In this document: positions 34,510 through 42,856 of the stretch, one piece after another | Layout: every line of letters starts with the position of its first letter | How positions within the stretch are numbered: the first letter of the stretch is position 1 | Assembly: GCA_001306305.2 (NCBI GenBank) | Contig: CP155577.1 | Span: 2,091,501 to 2,155,500 of the forward strand | DNA: 64,000 nucleotides | Direction: 5' to 3' | Origin: Citromicrobium bathyomarinum | GTDB lineage: Bacteria > Pseudomonadota > Alphaproteobacteria > Sphingomonadales > Sphingomonadaceae | Translations under genes and position numbers: made by a program | Notes under the pieces: generated by a model | What the model was told of the DNA's origin: nothing | The model's input: only the letters and a program-made list of their open reading frames with translations | Databases searched by the model: none

Positions 34510-35835
34510 TCAGTTCGCGAGAATCGTGGCAGGTGCTTCGAGGCGCTTCTTGAGCGCCTGAATGAAGCTTGCGGCATCCCAGCCATCGACCACGCGGTGG
34601 TCGCAGCTGATCGAGATGTTCATCAGCAGACGCTTCTCGACCCGCTCGACACCATCGGCACCCTTCACGAACATCGGACGCTCGACAATCTTGTTCGGGC
34701 CGATGATCGCGACTTCGGGACGGTTGATGACCGGCGTGGTCGCAATCCCGCCCAGCGGGCCGAGCGAGGTGACCGTCAGCGTCCCGCCCTGCATCTCGTC
34801 GGACTTGGCCTTGCCGGTACGCGCAGCCTCGGCCAGGCGGCCAATCTCGCGCGCGAGCTGCCACAGGTTCTGGCTCTGCGCGTCCTTGATCACCGGCACC
34901 ATCAGCCCCGCATCGGTCTGCGCGGCCATGCCCATGTTGACCGATCCGTGGCGCGTCACCACGCCTTCCTCGTCATCATAGGTGGCGTTGATCATCGGGA
35001 ATTCGGGAATCGACTGGCAGATCGCAGTGATCAGCAGCGGCAGGATGGTCAGCTTGGGCCGATCGCCGCGATTTTCGTTGAGCTGCGCGCGCATCGCTTC
35101 GAGATCGGTCACGTCGACCTCGTCCACATAGGTGAAGTGCGGGATGTTGCGCTTCGACGCGCTCATGTTCTGGGCGATCCGGCGGCGCATGCCGATGACC
35201 TTCACGGTCTCGTCAGAACGCGGGCCGGTGGCGGGCGAATAGCCGCCCGAATAGGCGAGGAACTGGTCGAGATCGCCGTGGCGGATGCGGCCATCCTCGG
35301 CCGGTTTCACCTGCGCGAGATCGATACCGAGATCCTTGGCGCGCTTGCGCACCGCCGGGCTGGCGAGGACCTTGGTTTCGGATGCTGCGGGCGCGCTCTT
35401 TTCGACCGGCTGCTTGGGCGCAGGCTCGGGATCGGCTTCGTGCGCGTCGTCCGCATCGCTCGCGTCGGGGTTCTCGACCTCGATCCGCTCTTCGACCTCG
35501 TCGTCCTTCGGCGCGGGGGCCGGAGCTGGCGCGGGAGTGGGCTCCGCCTCGGCGGCAGCGGCGTTTTCTTCCGCGACATCGTCCGGAATTTCGCCTTCGA
35601 CTTCGATCGTGACGAGCATCGATCCGATCGCGATGGTGTCGCCCACCTCGCCCGCGACTTCGATAATCTTGCCCGCGACCGGGCTTTCCATTTCGACGGT
35701 CGCCTTGTCGGTCATCATGTCGGCGATCTGCTGGTCTTCCTCGACCATGTCGCCAACGCTCACATGCCAGGCGACGATCTCCGCCTCGGCGATGCCTTCG
35801 CCGATGTCGGGCAGGTTGAAGGTGAATTTCGCCAT
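34510..35835 (-). CDS. bkdB: Branched-chain 2-oxoacid dehydrogenase E2 (dihydrolipoamide acyltransferase)
   Basis: The 441-residue E2 core subunit has one lipoyl domain (K44 in MMTDKATVEM), a Pro/Glu/Asp-rich linker, a peripheral-subunit-binding domain (SPAVRKRAKDLGIDLAQVK) and a C-terminal acyltransferase domain with the catalytic DHRVVDGWDAASF. It transfers the branched acyl group to CoA. With E1beta and E1alpha upstream it forms the BCKDH complex for valine, leucine and isoleucine catabolism. No E3 gene is adjacent; lipoamide dehydrogenase must come from elsewhere. Confidence 0.9.
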   Translation of the reverse strand: MAKFTFNLPDIGEGIAEAEIVAWHVSVGDMVEEDQQIADMMTDKATVEMESPVAGKIIEVAGEVGDTIAIGSMLVTIEVEGEIPDDVAEENAAAAEAEPTPAPAPAPAPKDDEVEERIEVENPDASDADDAHEADPEPAPKQPVEKSAPAASETKVLASPAVRKRAKDLGIDLAQVKPAEDGRIRHGDLDQFLAYSGGYSPATGPRSDETVKVIGMRRRIAQNMSASKRNIPHFTYVDEVDVTDLEAMRAQLNENRGDRPKLTILPLLITAICQSIPEFPMINATYDDEEGVVTRHGSVNMGMAAQTDAGLMVPVIKDAQSQNLWQLAREIGRLAEAARTGKAKSDEMQGGTLTVTSLGPLGGIATTPVINRPEVAIIGPNKIVERPMFVKGADGVERVEKRLLMNISISCDHRVVDGWDAASFIQALKKRLEAPATILAN

Positions 35836-35842
35836 GTCGGTG

Positions 35843-36907
35843 TTACTCGCTCAGAAGCTTGTCGAGGGCCGCGCCGATGCGCACCGGGCCGGGGAAGTAG
35901 GCCCATTCGAGACTGTGGGGATAGGGGGTGTCGAAGCCGGTCACGCGTTCGATCGGAGCTTCGAGATGATAGAAGCAGCGTTCCTGCACCAGCGCGGAAA
36001 GCTCCGCACCGAAGCCGGAGGTGCGGGTCGCCTCGTGAATGATGAGGCATTTCCCCGTCTTCTTCACAGACTTTTCCACAGCCTCGATATCGAGGGGGAC
36101 CAGCGTGCGCAGGTCGAGGATGTCGGCTTCGACGCCCTTCTCCTCCATCACCGCCTTGGCGACGTGGACCATGGTGCCATAGGTCAGCACGGTCAGCTGC
36201 TCGCCCTCGGTCACGAGGCGCGCCTTGCCCAGCGGAATCGCATAATGCCCCTCGGGCACGACGCTGTCGGGGTGCGACTTCCAGTTCTTCACCGGACGGT
36301 CGAAGAAGCCATCGAACGGGCCGTTATAGATCCGCTTGGGCTCGAAGAAGATGACCGGGTCGTTGTCCTCGATCGCGGCAATCAGCAGGCCCTTCGCGTC
36401 GTAGGGCGTCGCCGGGATGACCGTCTTGATGCCCGATGCATGGGTGAACAGCGATTCGGGGCTCTGGCTGTGCGTCTGCCCGCCGAAGATGCCGCCACCG
36501 AAGGGCGAGCGGATCGTGATCGGGGCGCTGAATTCACCCGCGCTGCGATAGCGCAGGCGCGCCGCCTCGCTGATGATCTGGTCGTAGCCGGGGTAGATAT
36601 AATCGGCGAACTGGATTTCGGGCACCGGGCGCAGGCCATAGGCCCCCATCCCGATCGCCGTCGCGATAATCCCGCATTCGGAGATCGGCGTGTCGAACGC
36701 GCGCGTCTTGCCGTATTTTTCCTGCAGCCCTGCGGTGCAGCGGAACACCCCGCCGAAATAGCCGGCGTCCTCGCCGAACACGACCACGTTGTCGTCGCGG
36801 CCCATCGCCACGTCGAGCGCGTCGTTGATCGCCTCGATCATGTTGAGGCGGCGATCGTCGCCGGTCGCGTCGCGGCCCTGCTTGGGCTTTTCTTTCGTCT
36901 CGCTCAT
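35843..36907 (-). CDS. bkdA2: Branched-chain 2-oxoacid dehydrogenase E1 beta
   Basis: The 354-residue E1 beta subunit has VVVFGEDAGYFGGVFRCTAG, TPISECGIIATAIGMGAYG and PEIQFADYIYPGYDQIISEA, typical of BCKDH/PDH E1 beta. It forms the alpha2beta2 TPP-dependent decarboxylase with the neighbouring alpha subunit. Its ATG overlaps the E1 alpha stop by one base (TGATG), and E2 follows after 7 bases, so all three genes are one tightly coupled operon. Confidence 0.92.
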   Translation of the reverse strand: MSETKEKPKQGRDATGDDRRLNMIEAINDALDVAMGRDDNVVVFGEDAGYFGGVFRCTAGLQEKYGKTRAFDTPISECGIIATAIGMGAYGLRPVPEIQFADYIYPGYDQIISEAARLRYRSAGEFSAPITIRSPFGGGIFGGQTHSQSPESLFTHASGIKTVIPATPYDAKGLLIAAIEDNDPVIFFEPKRIYNGPFDGFFDRPVKNWKSHPDSVVPEGHYAIPLGKARLVTEGEQLTVLTYGTMVHVAKAVMEEKGVEADILDLRTLVPLDIEAVEKSVKKTGKCLIIHEATRTSGFGAELSALVQERCFYHLEAPIERVTGFDTPYPHSLEWAYFPGPVRIGAALDKLLSE

Positions 36908-38199
36908 CAGTGCGGCACCCCGTCCGGATATTTCTTGTCGCGTTCAGCCTGCGACTGCGCGTTCTGTTCCTTGAGGTGCCAAGGCTCTTCCTCGAACACG
37001 TCTTCGAACATGGTGTGGAAGGGCTGGTGCATGCCGTGGCCCAGGATGCCGTTCTTCTCGGCCTCCTTGGTGTCGGCCTTGACCTTTTCGGCCGCCTTCA
37101 GGTCCATCTCGGCCTGCCGGTCCTCGTCCCACTCGCCCAGTTCGATGAGGTGGTTCTTGAGCCGCACCACGGGATCGCCAAGCGGCCAGGCCTCGCGCTC
37201 TTCCGCGCTGCGATAGCCGCTGGGATCGTCCGAGGTGGAGTGCCCTTCGGCGCGGTAGGTGAAGAACTCGATCAGCGTCGGCCCGCTATTGGTGCGCGCG
37301 CGGTTCGCCGCCCAGCGCTGCGCTGCGTAGCAGGCCAGCGGATCATTGCCGTCGACCCTTAGCCCAGCGAGGCCATAGCCGATGGCGCGGCTGGCGAAGG
37401 TCGCCCGCTCGCTGCCCGCAAAGCCGGAGAAGCTGGAAATCGCCCACTGGTTGTTGATCACGTTGAGGATCACCGGCGCGTTGTAGACGCTGGCGAAGGT
37501 GCACGCGGCGTGGAAGTCGCCTTCCGCCGTGCTCCCCTCGCCCACCCAGGTCGCCGCGATACGCGTGTCGTGTTTGATCGCGCTCGCCATCGCCCAGCCG
37601 ACCGCCTGGGGAACCTGCGTGGCGAGGTTGCCCGAGATGCTGAAGAAACTGTGCTCGCGGCTCGAATACATGATCGGCAGCTGGCGGCCCTTCAGCTTGT
37701 CGCCGCTGTTCGAATAGATCTGGTTGATCATCTCGAACAGCGGATAACCGCGCGCGATCAGCACGCCCTGCTGGCGATAGCTGGGGAACACCATGTCGTC
37801 GGACTGCAAGGCCATCGAGGTGGAGATGCTGGTCGCCTCCTCCCCGGTGCACTTCATGTAGAAGCTGGTCTTGCCCTGCCGCTGCCCGCGGAACATGCGC
37901 TCATCGAACGCGCGCACCAGCGAGAAGTGGTGCAGCATTTCGCGCAAGGTATCGGGGTCCAGCTTTGGGTCCCACGGACCGTGCGCCCGGTTGTCATCGC
38001 CCAGCACCCGGATCAGGTCCGTGCACAAGCCGTGGGTTTCGGTCGGGTCGCAGGCCTCGTCCGGGCGTGGCTGGGCGCCAGCCTCGGGGATTTCGATGGC
38101 GGAAAAGTCCACCTCATCCGCCCCGGGACGATAGTTGGGCTCAGGAATGTGCAGCGAAAGCTGCGGCTTGTTGTCGGTTCGCTCGGGCCGATCGGCCAT
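36907..38199 (-). CDS. bkdA1: Branched-chain 2-oxoacid dehydrogenase E1 alpha
   Basis: The 430-residue subunit has the BCKDH-type N-terminal extension SLHIPEPNYRPGADEVDFS, TPP-binding motif GEGSTAEGDFHAACTFASVY...NN (NVINNQWAIS) and the phosphorylation-loop equivalent TYRAEGHSTSDDPSGYRS. It decarboxylates 2-oxoisovalerate and related acids and acylates the E2 lipoyl group. The start at 38199 matches the conserved N-terminus; the frame extends 72 codons further without homology. It is the first gene of the operon. The extension and E1 architecture favour BCKDH over pyruvate dehydrogenase. Confidence 0.92.
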   Translation of the reverse strand: MADRPERTDNKPQLSLHIPEPNYRPGADEVDFSAIEIPEAGAQPRPDEACDPTETHGLCTDLIRVLGDDNRAHGPWDPKLDPDTLREMLHHFSLVRAFDERMFRGQRQGKTSFYMKCTGEEATSISTSMALQSDDMVFPSYRQQGVLIARGYPLFEMINQIYSNSGDKLKGRQLPIMYSSREHSFFSISGNLATQVPQAVGWAMASAIKHDTRIAATWVGEGSTAEGDFHAACTFASVYNAPVILNVINNQWAISSFSGFAGSERATFASRAIGYGLAGLRVDGNDPLACYAAQRWAANRARTNSGPTLIEFFTYRAEGHSTSDDPSGYRSAEEREAWPLGDPVVRLKNHLIELGEWDEDRQAEMDLKAAEKVKADTKEAEKNGILGHGMHQPFHTMFEDVFEEEPWHLKEQNAQSQAERDKKYPDGVPH

Positions 38200-38308
38200 G
38201 CGTCTCTCTCCCGCGCCTCCGTTTGCCGAGACGCAATCTTTCACATCGGCGACCGGATATTGCGCAAGGCCCGAAGGGTCAAGCGCCCAGACCTTCCCCC
38301 GCGACCGC

Positions 38309-39241
38309 TCAGACCGCCACCGGTGCCTTGATCGGCGGATGGGGATCGTAGCCGCTGACCGAGAAATCCTCGATTGCGTAGTCGAAGATGCCCGGCGGAC
38401 GCCTTGTAATCTCAAGCCTCGGGGCCCCGCGCGGTTCCCGGCCGAGCTGTTCCTCGATCAGGTGCGCGTGGTTGAGATAGAGGTGCGTGTCCCCGCCCAT
38501 CCACACCAGCTCGCCTGGCTCCAGATCGGTCTGCTGCGCGATCATGCGTGTCAGCAGCGCCGCGCCGAACAGGTTGAACGGCAGGCCCAGCGCGACATCG
38601 CAGCTGCGCTGATAGAGCAGGCAGTTGAGCTGCGTACCATTCGCGCCGACGTGGAACTGGTAGGTCTTGTGGCACGGCGGCAGCGCCATCCGGTCCAGCT
38701 CGGCGACGTTCCAGCCTTCGATGATGTGGCGGCGGCTGCCCGGATTGGTGCGCAGCGAATCGATCACCTGGCTGACCTGATCGATCCCCTCCCCCTTCTC
38801 GTACAGGCCATCTGGGCGATAGCGGTAGGTCGGCCAGTCGACCCACTGCTTGCCATAGACCGGGCCCAGATCGCCCCAGCGCGCGGCGAAGCTCTCGTCA
38901 TCGGCGATTCGCTGGACGAAATCGTCGAGCGGCAGGTCGTCGCCCGTCTCCTTGACGTAGCGCGCATGCGGCCACTCGTTCCAGATCTTGACCCCCTGCA
39001 GCACCAGCGGGCGAATATTGGTCGCGCCCGTCAGAAACCACAGCGTCTCGCGTGCGGCGGTTTTCCAGTAGACGCGCTTGGTGGTGAGCAGCGGAACGGC
39101 ATTATCGGTGAGGCTGCACCGCAGCTGCGCGCCGAATACCGAGCGCGTGCCGATACCGGTGCGGTCCACCCGCTCGTCGCCGGTGCGCCAGATGTGCGCC
39201 ATCAGGTCGAGATACTGCTGTTCGTAGTGCGATTCGGTCAC
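38309..39241 (-). CDS. thyA: Thymidylate synthase
   Basis: ThyA (310 aa from GTG 39241) methylates dUMP to dTMP with methylene-THF. Motifs: DRTGIGTRSVFGAQLR, the catalytic C190 in ALPPCHKTYQF, QRSCDVALGLPFNLFG and DTHLYLNHAHL. It is about 45 residues longer than E. coli ThyA because of an insertion around residues 115-160. No ATG lies near the conserved start, and the frame upstream runs through the tRNA-Pro complement, so GTG is chosen although its Shine-Dalgarno is weak. The C-terminus VAV matches the family's catalytic tail. Confidence 0.93.
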   Translation of the reverse strand: MTESHYEQQYLDLMAHIWRTGDERVDRTGIGTRSVFGAQLRCSLTDNAVPLLTTKRVYWKTAARETLWFLTGATNIRPLVLQGVKIWNEWPHARYVKETGDDLPLDDFVQRIADDESFAARWGDLGPVYGKQWVDWPTYRYRPDGLYEKGEGIDQVSQVIDSLRTNPGSRRHIIEGWNVAELDRMALPPCHKTYQFHVGANGTQLNCLLYQRSCDVALGLPFNLFGAALLTRMIAQQTDLEPGELVWMGGDTHLYLNHAHLIEEQLGREPRGAPRLEITRRPPGIFDYAIEDFSVSGYDPHPPIKAPVAV

Positions 39242-39370
39242 GGTGATCGGCCTAATCCTTTCGGCGATCAGCGATAGGACAAACTTGTCTGCAATGTCCG
39301 CTTGCGTGTGCGGTGATCCACACCTATAGGGCCGCCTCTGCCTCGCGGGGTCCGCCCCGCAAGCATCGGT

Positions 39371-39447
39371 CGGGGAGTAGCTCAGCCTGGTAGAGCACTG
39401 TCTTCGGGAGGCAGGGGCCGGAGGTTCGAATCCTCTCTCCCCGACCA
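39371..39447 (+). tRNA. tRNA-Pro (CGG)
   Basis: This 77-nt cloverleaf has the acceptor CGGGGAG/CTCCCCG, discriminator A and encoded CCA. The anticodon stem CTGTC/GGCAG (one G-U) encloses TTCGGGA, giving anticodon CGG. The T loop GGTTCGAATCC is canonical. Confidence 0.97.
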
Positions 39448-39622
39448 ATTTGCGCCATTTCGCATAGCAAGCCGCATGAGCCCGCCGTATTCCTCTCCCT
39501 TGAGGAAACGACCGGGAATCCTGCGGTATCGGCAGGTACGACAGCACGCGCGGCAAACCAGAGCGGGATAACTGCCGGCTGCGCCTTTGCGCCGTGGCGC
39601 GGTGCACTTATTCGTGAGGCAT

Positions 39623-41125
39623 ATGAAAGCGCAGATCGAAATTGGCACGGATTCGGCCGGGCAAGGCATTTGCGTCGATGTCGAGGAATTGCTCGCTACG
39701 CGATTGCTCGTCCAGGGCAACTCGGGTTCCGGCAAATCGCACCTGCTGCGCCGCCTGCTCGAACAGACCGCCGGGCTCGTCCAGCAGGTGGTGATCGACC
39801 CTGAGGGCGACTTCACCAGCCTGGCCGATGCGTTCGACCATATCGTGATCGATGGTGCGGCGCATTCGGTGCGCGAGATCGAGGCGCTGGCCGGGCGCGT
39901 GCGCCAGCACCGTGTCTCGGTCGTGCTGGCGCTGGACGAGCTGGAGGTCGAGCAGCAGATCCGCTGCGCCGCACTGTTCCTAACCGCGCTGTTCGATGCC
40001 CCGCGCGAGCATTGGTATCCCGTGCTGGTGGTGGTCGACGAGGCGCAGATGTTCGCCCCTGCCGCGGCGGGCGAGCTGGCCGAGGATACGCGCCGGATGA
40101 CGCTGTCCGCGATGACCAACCTGATGTGCCGCGGGCGCAAGCGCGGTCTGGCGGGAATCGTCGCGACGCAGCGCCTCGCCAAGCTTGCCAAGAACGTGGC
40201 CGCGGAAGCCTCCAACTTCCTGATGGGCCGCACCTTCCTCGACATCGACATGCAGCGCGCCGCCGATCTCCTGGGCATGGACCGCCGGCAGGCCGAGCGC
40301 ATCCGCGATCTTCAGCGCGGCCATTTCCTCGGTCTCGGCCCCGCGATCAGCCGCCGCCCGGTCTCAGTGCATATCGGCGAGGTGCGCACCGGCGGCAAGA
40401 ACGCCGCCGAGGGTCTGATGCCGCTGCCCCAGGCCTCGGGAGAGGATCTGGAGGCGCTGCTCCATTCCGAACTGGCGGAGGAAGCCGCCAAGCCCGCGGC
40501 GCCGCCCCCTCCACCGCCGAAACCCGCCGCCGATCTGGAGCAGGCGATCACCGCGCGCGCCGCAGAGCAGGCGCAGCGTAGCGAGAGCGGCGAGCGGACG
40601 GCGAGTGAGCCATCCTCGCCCGTCGATCAGGCTCCTGCCGAACCGCAGGACAAGGAAGCCGCCATCACGCGGGTCATCGTGGAGCTGGCAGCGGAGGAAG
40701 GCGCGACCTTCCAGTCTTCCGCCGCGCTGTTCCGCAATTTCGCGCAGCGCTGCCGCCAGCAGGGCGTGCCCAGTGCGCATGTCGACATGCTCGAATTTCG
40801 CCGCCTGTTCGCCTTCGCCGCGGCAGGGCTGCACGAGCTACCCGAAAAGCTGCGCGACACGATCGAGGAGCTCTCGCAGGCCGTCCCCGAGGACGTGCTC
40901 GCCCCCTATCTCGCGCTGGCGGTGTCGGTCGCGAGGGGTGCGTCCGCGCCCGACGAGGATGAGCTTGCGCGCGTTTACGGCACATCCTCGCCCAGCCGCA
41001 TCCGCCGCCTGCTGGAGCATATGGAGCGGCAGGGACTGATCGTGGTGCGCGAAGAGTTCGGCGGCGGGCGCACGATCATCGTGGTCGGGCTGGAAGATCT
41101 GGCGGACGCGGCCGCGGCGTCGTGA
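39623..41125 (+). CDS. HerA/FtsK-like ATP-binding protein with C-terminal winged helix
   Basis: The 500-residue protein has Walker A GNSGSGKSHLLRRLL (residues about 37-51), Walker B VLVVVDEAQMFAP and an arginine-rich sensor region, resembling HerA/DUF853-type hexameric ATPases. After a Pro/Ala-rich linker, the C-terminus (RVYGTSSPSRIRRLLEHMER, GLIVVREEFGGGRTIIVV) looks like a winged-helix DNA-binding domain. It could act in DNA processing or as a nucleic-acid motor; no NurA nuclease gene is adjacent. The start at 39623 has GAGG 4 bases upstream. The function is uncertain. Confidence 0.8.
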   Translation: MKAQIEIGTDSAGQGICVDVEELLATRLLVQGNSGSGKSHLLRRLLEQTAGLVQQVVIDPEGDFTSLADAFDHIVIDGAAHSVREIEALAGRVRQHRVSVVLALDELEVEQQIRCAALFLTALFDAPREHWYPVLVVVDEAQMFAPAAAGELAEDTRRMTLSAMTNLMCRGRKRGLAGIVATQRLAKLAKNVAAEASNFLMGRTFLDIDMQRAADLLGMDRRQAERIRDLQRGHFLGLGPAISRRPVSVHIGEVRTGGKNAAEGLMPLPQASGEDLEALLHSELAEEAAKPAAPPPPPPKPAADLEQAITARAAEQAQRSESGERTASEPSSPVDQAPAEPQDKEAAITRVIVELAAEEGATFQSSAALFRNFAQRCRQQGVPSAHVDMLEFRRLFAFAAAGLHELPEKLRDTIEELSQAVPEDVLAPYLALAVSVARGASAPDEDELARVYGTSSPSRIRRLLEHMERQGLIVVREEFGGGRTIIVVGLEDLADAAAAS

Positions 41126-41170
41126 GCTAAGCCGCTCTTTTTGCAAGGCGGCCATTCTGCACATTTGCGC

Positions 41171-41195
41171 GGAACAGGCAGGTTCAGGCGCGGTT
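41171..41195 (+). promoter_or_regulatory. Candidate EcfG (general stress sigma) promoter before yqaE-like gene
   Basis: GGAAC at 41171-41175 is followed after 16 bases by GGTT at 41192-41195, differing from GGAAC-N16/17-CGTT by one base. It lies 26 bases before the ATG at 41221. The downstream YqaE/Pmp3 family is commonly stress-induced, which fits. Confidence 0.5.
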
Positions 41196-41220
41196 GATCA
41201 GGCAAAGGAGAGTTTCTTAC

Positions 41221-41376
41221 ATGCCTATCATCATCCTCATCGCCACCATCCTGCTTCCGCCGCTGGGCGTCGCGCTCAAGCATGGGCTCGGCACGCAATT
41301 CCTCATCAGCCTGATCCTGACGCTTATCTTCTATGTGCCCGGCCTGATCTACTCGCTCTATGTGAACTACGCCTAA
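41221..41376 (+). CDS. YqaE/Pmp3-family small membrane protein
   Basis: The 51-residue peptide has two TM helices: PIIILIATILLPPLGVALK and QFLISLILTLIFYVPGLIYS. The first carries the PPLGV motif of the family. Pmp3/YqaE proteins help maintain membrane potential under osmotic or salt stress. The ATG at 41221 has AAAGGAG about 11 bases upstream. It lies 4 bases before the ABC1 kinase ATG on the same strand. Confidence 0.92.
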   Translation: MPIIILIATILLPPLGVALKHGLGTQFLISLILTLIFYVPGLIYSLYVNYA

Positions 41377-41380
41377 GACC

Positions 41381-42724
41381 ATGGCGCGGGAGGATGACGC
41401 GAAGGGTCGCCATCGCGCGGTCCCTTCGTCCCGGATCGGAAGGCTGGGCGGCTTCGGTCGGCTCGCCGGCGGAGTCGCCGGCGGAATGCTGGCCGAGGGC
41501 GCGCGCCGCGTCGCCTCGGGCGAGCGGGTGCGGATGAACGATCTGGTTCTCACTCCCGGCAATATTGGTCGTCTGACCGAACGCCTGTCGCACCTGCGCG
41601 GCGCGGCGATGAAGATGGGGCAGATGCTCTCGATGGACGCGGGCGATGCCCTGCCCTCCGAGCTGTCCGAAATCCTCGCCAAACTGCGCGACAATGCCGA
41701 CTTCATGCCCCCGCGCCAGCTCGACCGGGTGCTGGCTGAGGAATGGGGTAGCGACTGGCGCAAGAATTTCCGCCGGTTCGAGCCGCGCCCGATCGCCGCC
41801 GCGAGCATCGGCCAGGTCCACCGCGCGCTGACCCGCGACGGGCGAATGCTGGCGATCAAGGTGCAATATCCCGGCGTAGCGCAGAGTATCGATTCCGACG
41901 TCGATAATGTCGCCACGCTGCTGCGCGTGACCGGCCTGCTGCCCAAGGAACTCGACGTCACTCCGCTGCTGGCGGCGGCGAAGGAGCAGCTGCACGAGGA
42001 AGCGGACTATCGCCGCGAAGGGCGGATGATGCAGCGCTATGGCGAGCTGCTCGCCGGGCACGAGGCTTTCGTGGTGCCGACGCTCGACGAAGAGCTGACG
42101 CGCGACCGCATTCTGGCGATGAGTTACGAGGAAGGCCGCCCGGTCGAACAGCTTGGCGACCAACCGCAGGATGTGCGCGACAGCGTTTTCGCTGAGGTGA
42201 TCGAGCTGGTCGCGCGCGAATTGTTCGAATGGGGCCTGATGCAAACCGACCCCAATTTCGCCAACTACCGCTACCGCGAAGCCGACCGGAAGATCGTGCT
42301 GCTCGATTTCGGAGCGACTCGCGAGGTCGACCGCGAAGTACAGCAATCCTACCGCGAACTATTGCGCGCCGGGCTCGACCGCGACCATGCGGGCGTTCGT
42401 CAGGCGGCTATCGATGCGCAATTCATGTCGCCCGCCGTGGTCGAAAAACATGGCGAGGCGATCGACCGGATGATCGCGATCATCCTCGGCGAAATGGCCA
42501 AGGATGCTCCATTCGATTTCGGGGACCGGGGTTTTGTCCCCGTGCTGCGTGACGAAGGCATGGTCATCGCGCAGGACAAGTCCATCTGGCACATCCCGCC
42601 CGCCGAGACCTTGTTCGTCCAGCGCAAGGTCAGCGGTACGGCGCTGCTCGGCGCGCGGATCGGTGCGGTGGTCAACATCCACGCCATCGTGCGCGATGTG
42701 CTGGAGCGGACGGCAGCTACCTAG
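41381..42724 (+). CDS. ABC1/UbiB-family atypical kinase
   Basis: The 447-residue protein has the ABC1 signature RGAAMKMGQMLSMDAGDALP (KxGQ motif), AAASIGQVHRALTRDGRMLA, AIKVQYPGV and the catalytic-type QTDPNFANYR (the usual HADPHPGN is altered) followed by LLDFGA. UbiB-like proteins bind nucleotides and assist ubiquinone biosynthesis or lipid metabolism. The changed Asn loop is unusual but the KxGQ and DFG equivalents remain. It follows the YqaE gene by 4 bases. Confidence 0.9.
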   Translation: MAREDDAKGRHRAVPSSRIGRLGGFGRLAGGVAGGMLAEGARRVASGERVRMNDLVLTPGNIGRLTERLSHLRGAAMKMGQMLSMDAGDALPSELSEILAKLRDNADFMPPRQLDRVLAEEWGSDWRKNFRRFEPRPIAAASIGQVHRALTRDGRMLAIKVQYPGVAQSIDSDVDNVATLLRVTGLLPKELDVTPLLAAAKEQLHEEADYRREGRMMQRYGELLAGHEAFVVPTLDEELTRDRILAMSYEEGRPVEQLGDQPQDVRDSVFAEVIELVARELFEWGLMQTDPNFANYRYREADRKIVLLDFGATREVDREVQQSYRELLRAGLDRDHAGVRQAAIDAQFMSPAVVEKHGEAIDRMIAIILGEMAKDAPFDFGDRGFVPVLRDEGMVIAQDKSIWHIPPAETLFVQRKVSGTALLGARIGAVVNIHAIVRDVLERTAAT

Positions 42725-42729
42725 AAATT

Positions 42730-42846
42730 CGTCATTGCGAGCGACCGCAGGTCGCGCGGCAATCCACGGTGGGATCTCGCAAGCCATGAGCAAGGCAGAG
42801 CGTCCAGTCCATGGATTGCTTCGTCGCTTCGCTCCTCGCAATGACG
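42730..42846. repeat. Palindromic intergenic repeat, copy 1
   Basis: The outer arms CGTCATTGCGAG and CTCGCAATGACG are perfect complements, with inner arms GCAATCCA and TGGATTGC around a central spacer. Copy 2 is at 47269-47357. This lies between the convergent ABC1 and DUF885 genes and, as a long dyad, could fold as an RNA hairpin. Confidence 0.8.
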
Positions 42847-42856
42847 ATTGGGAGGG

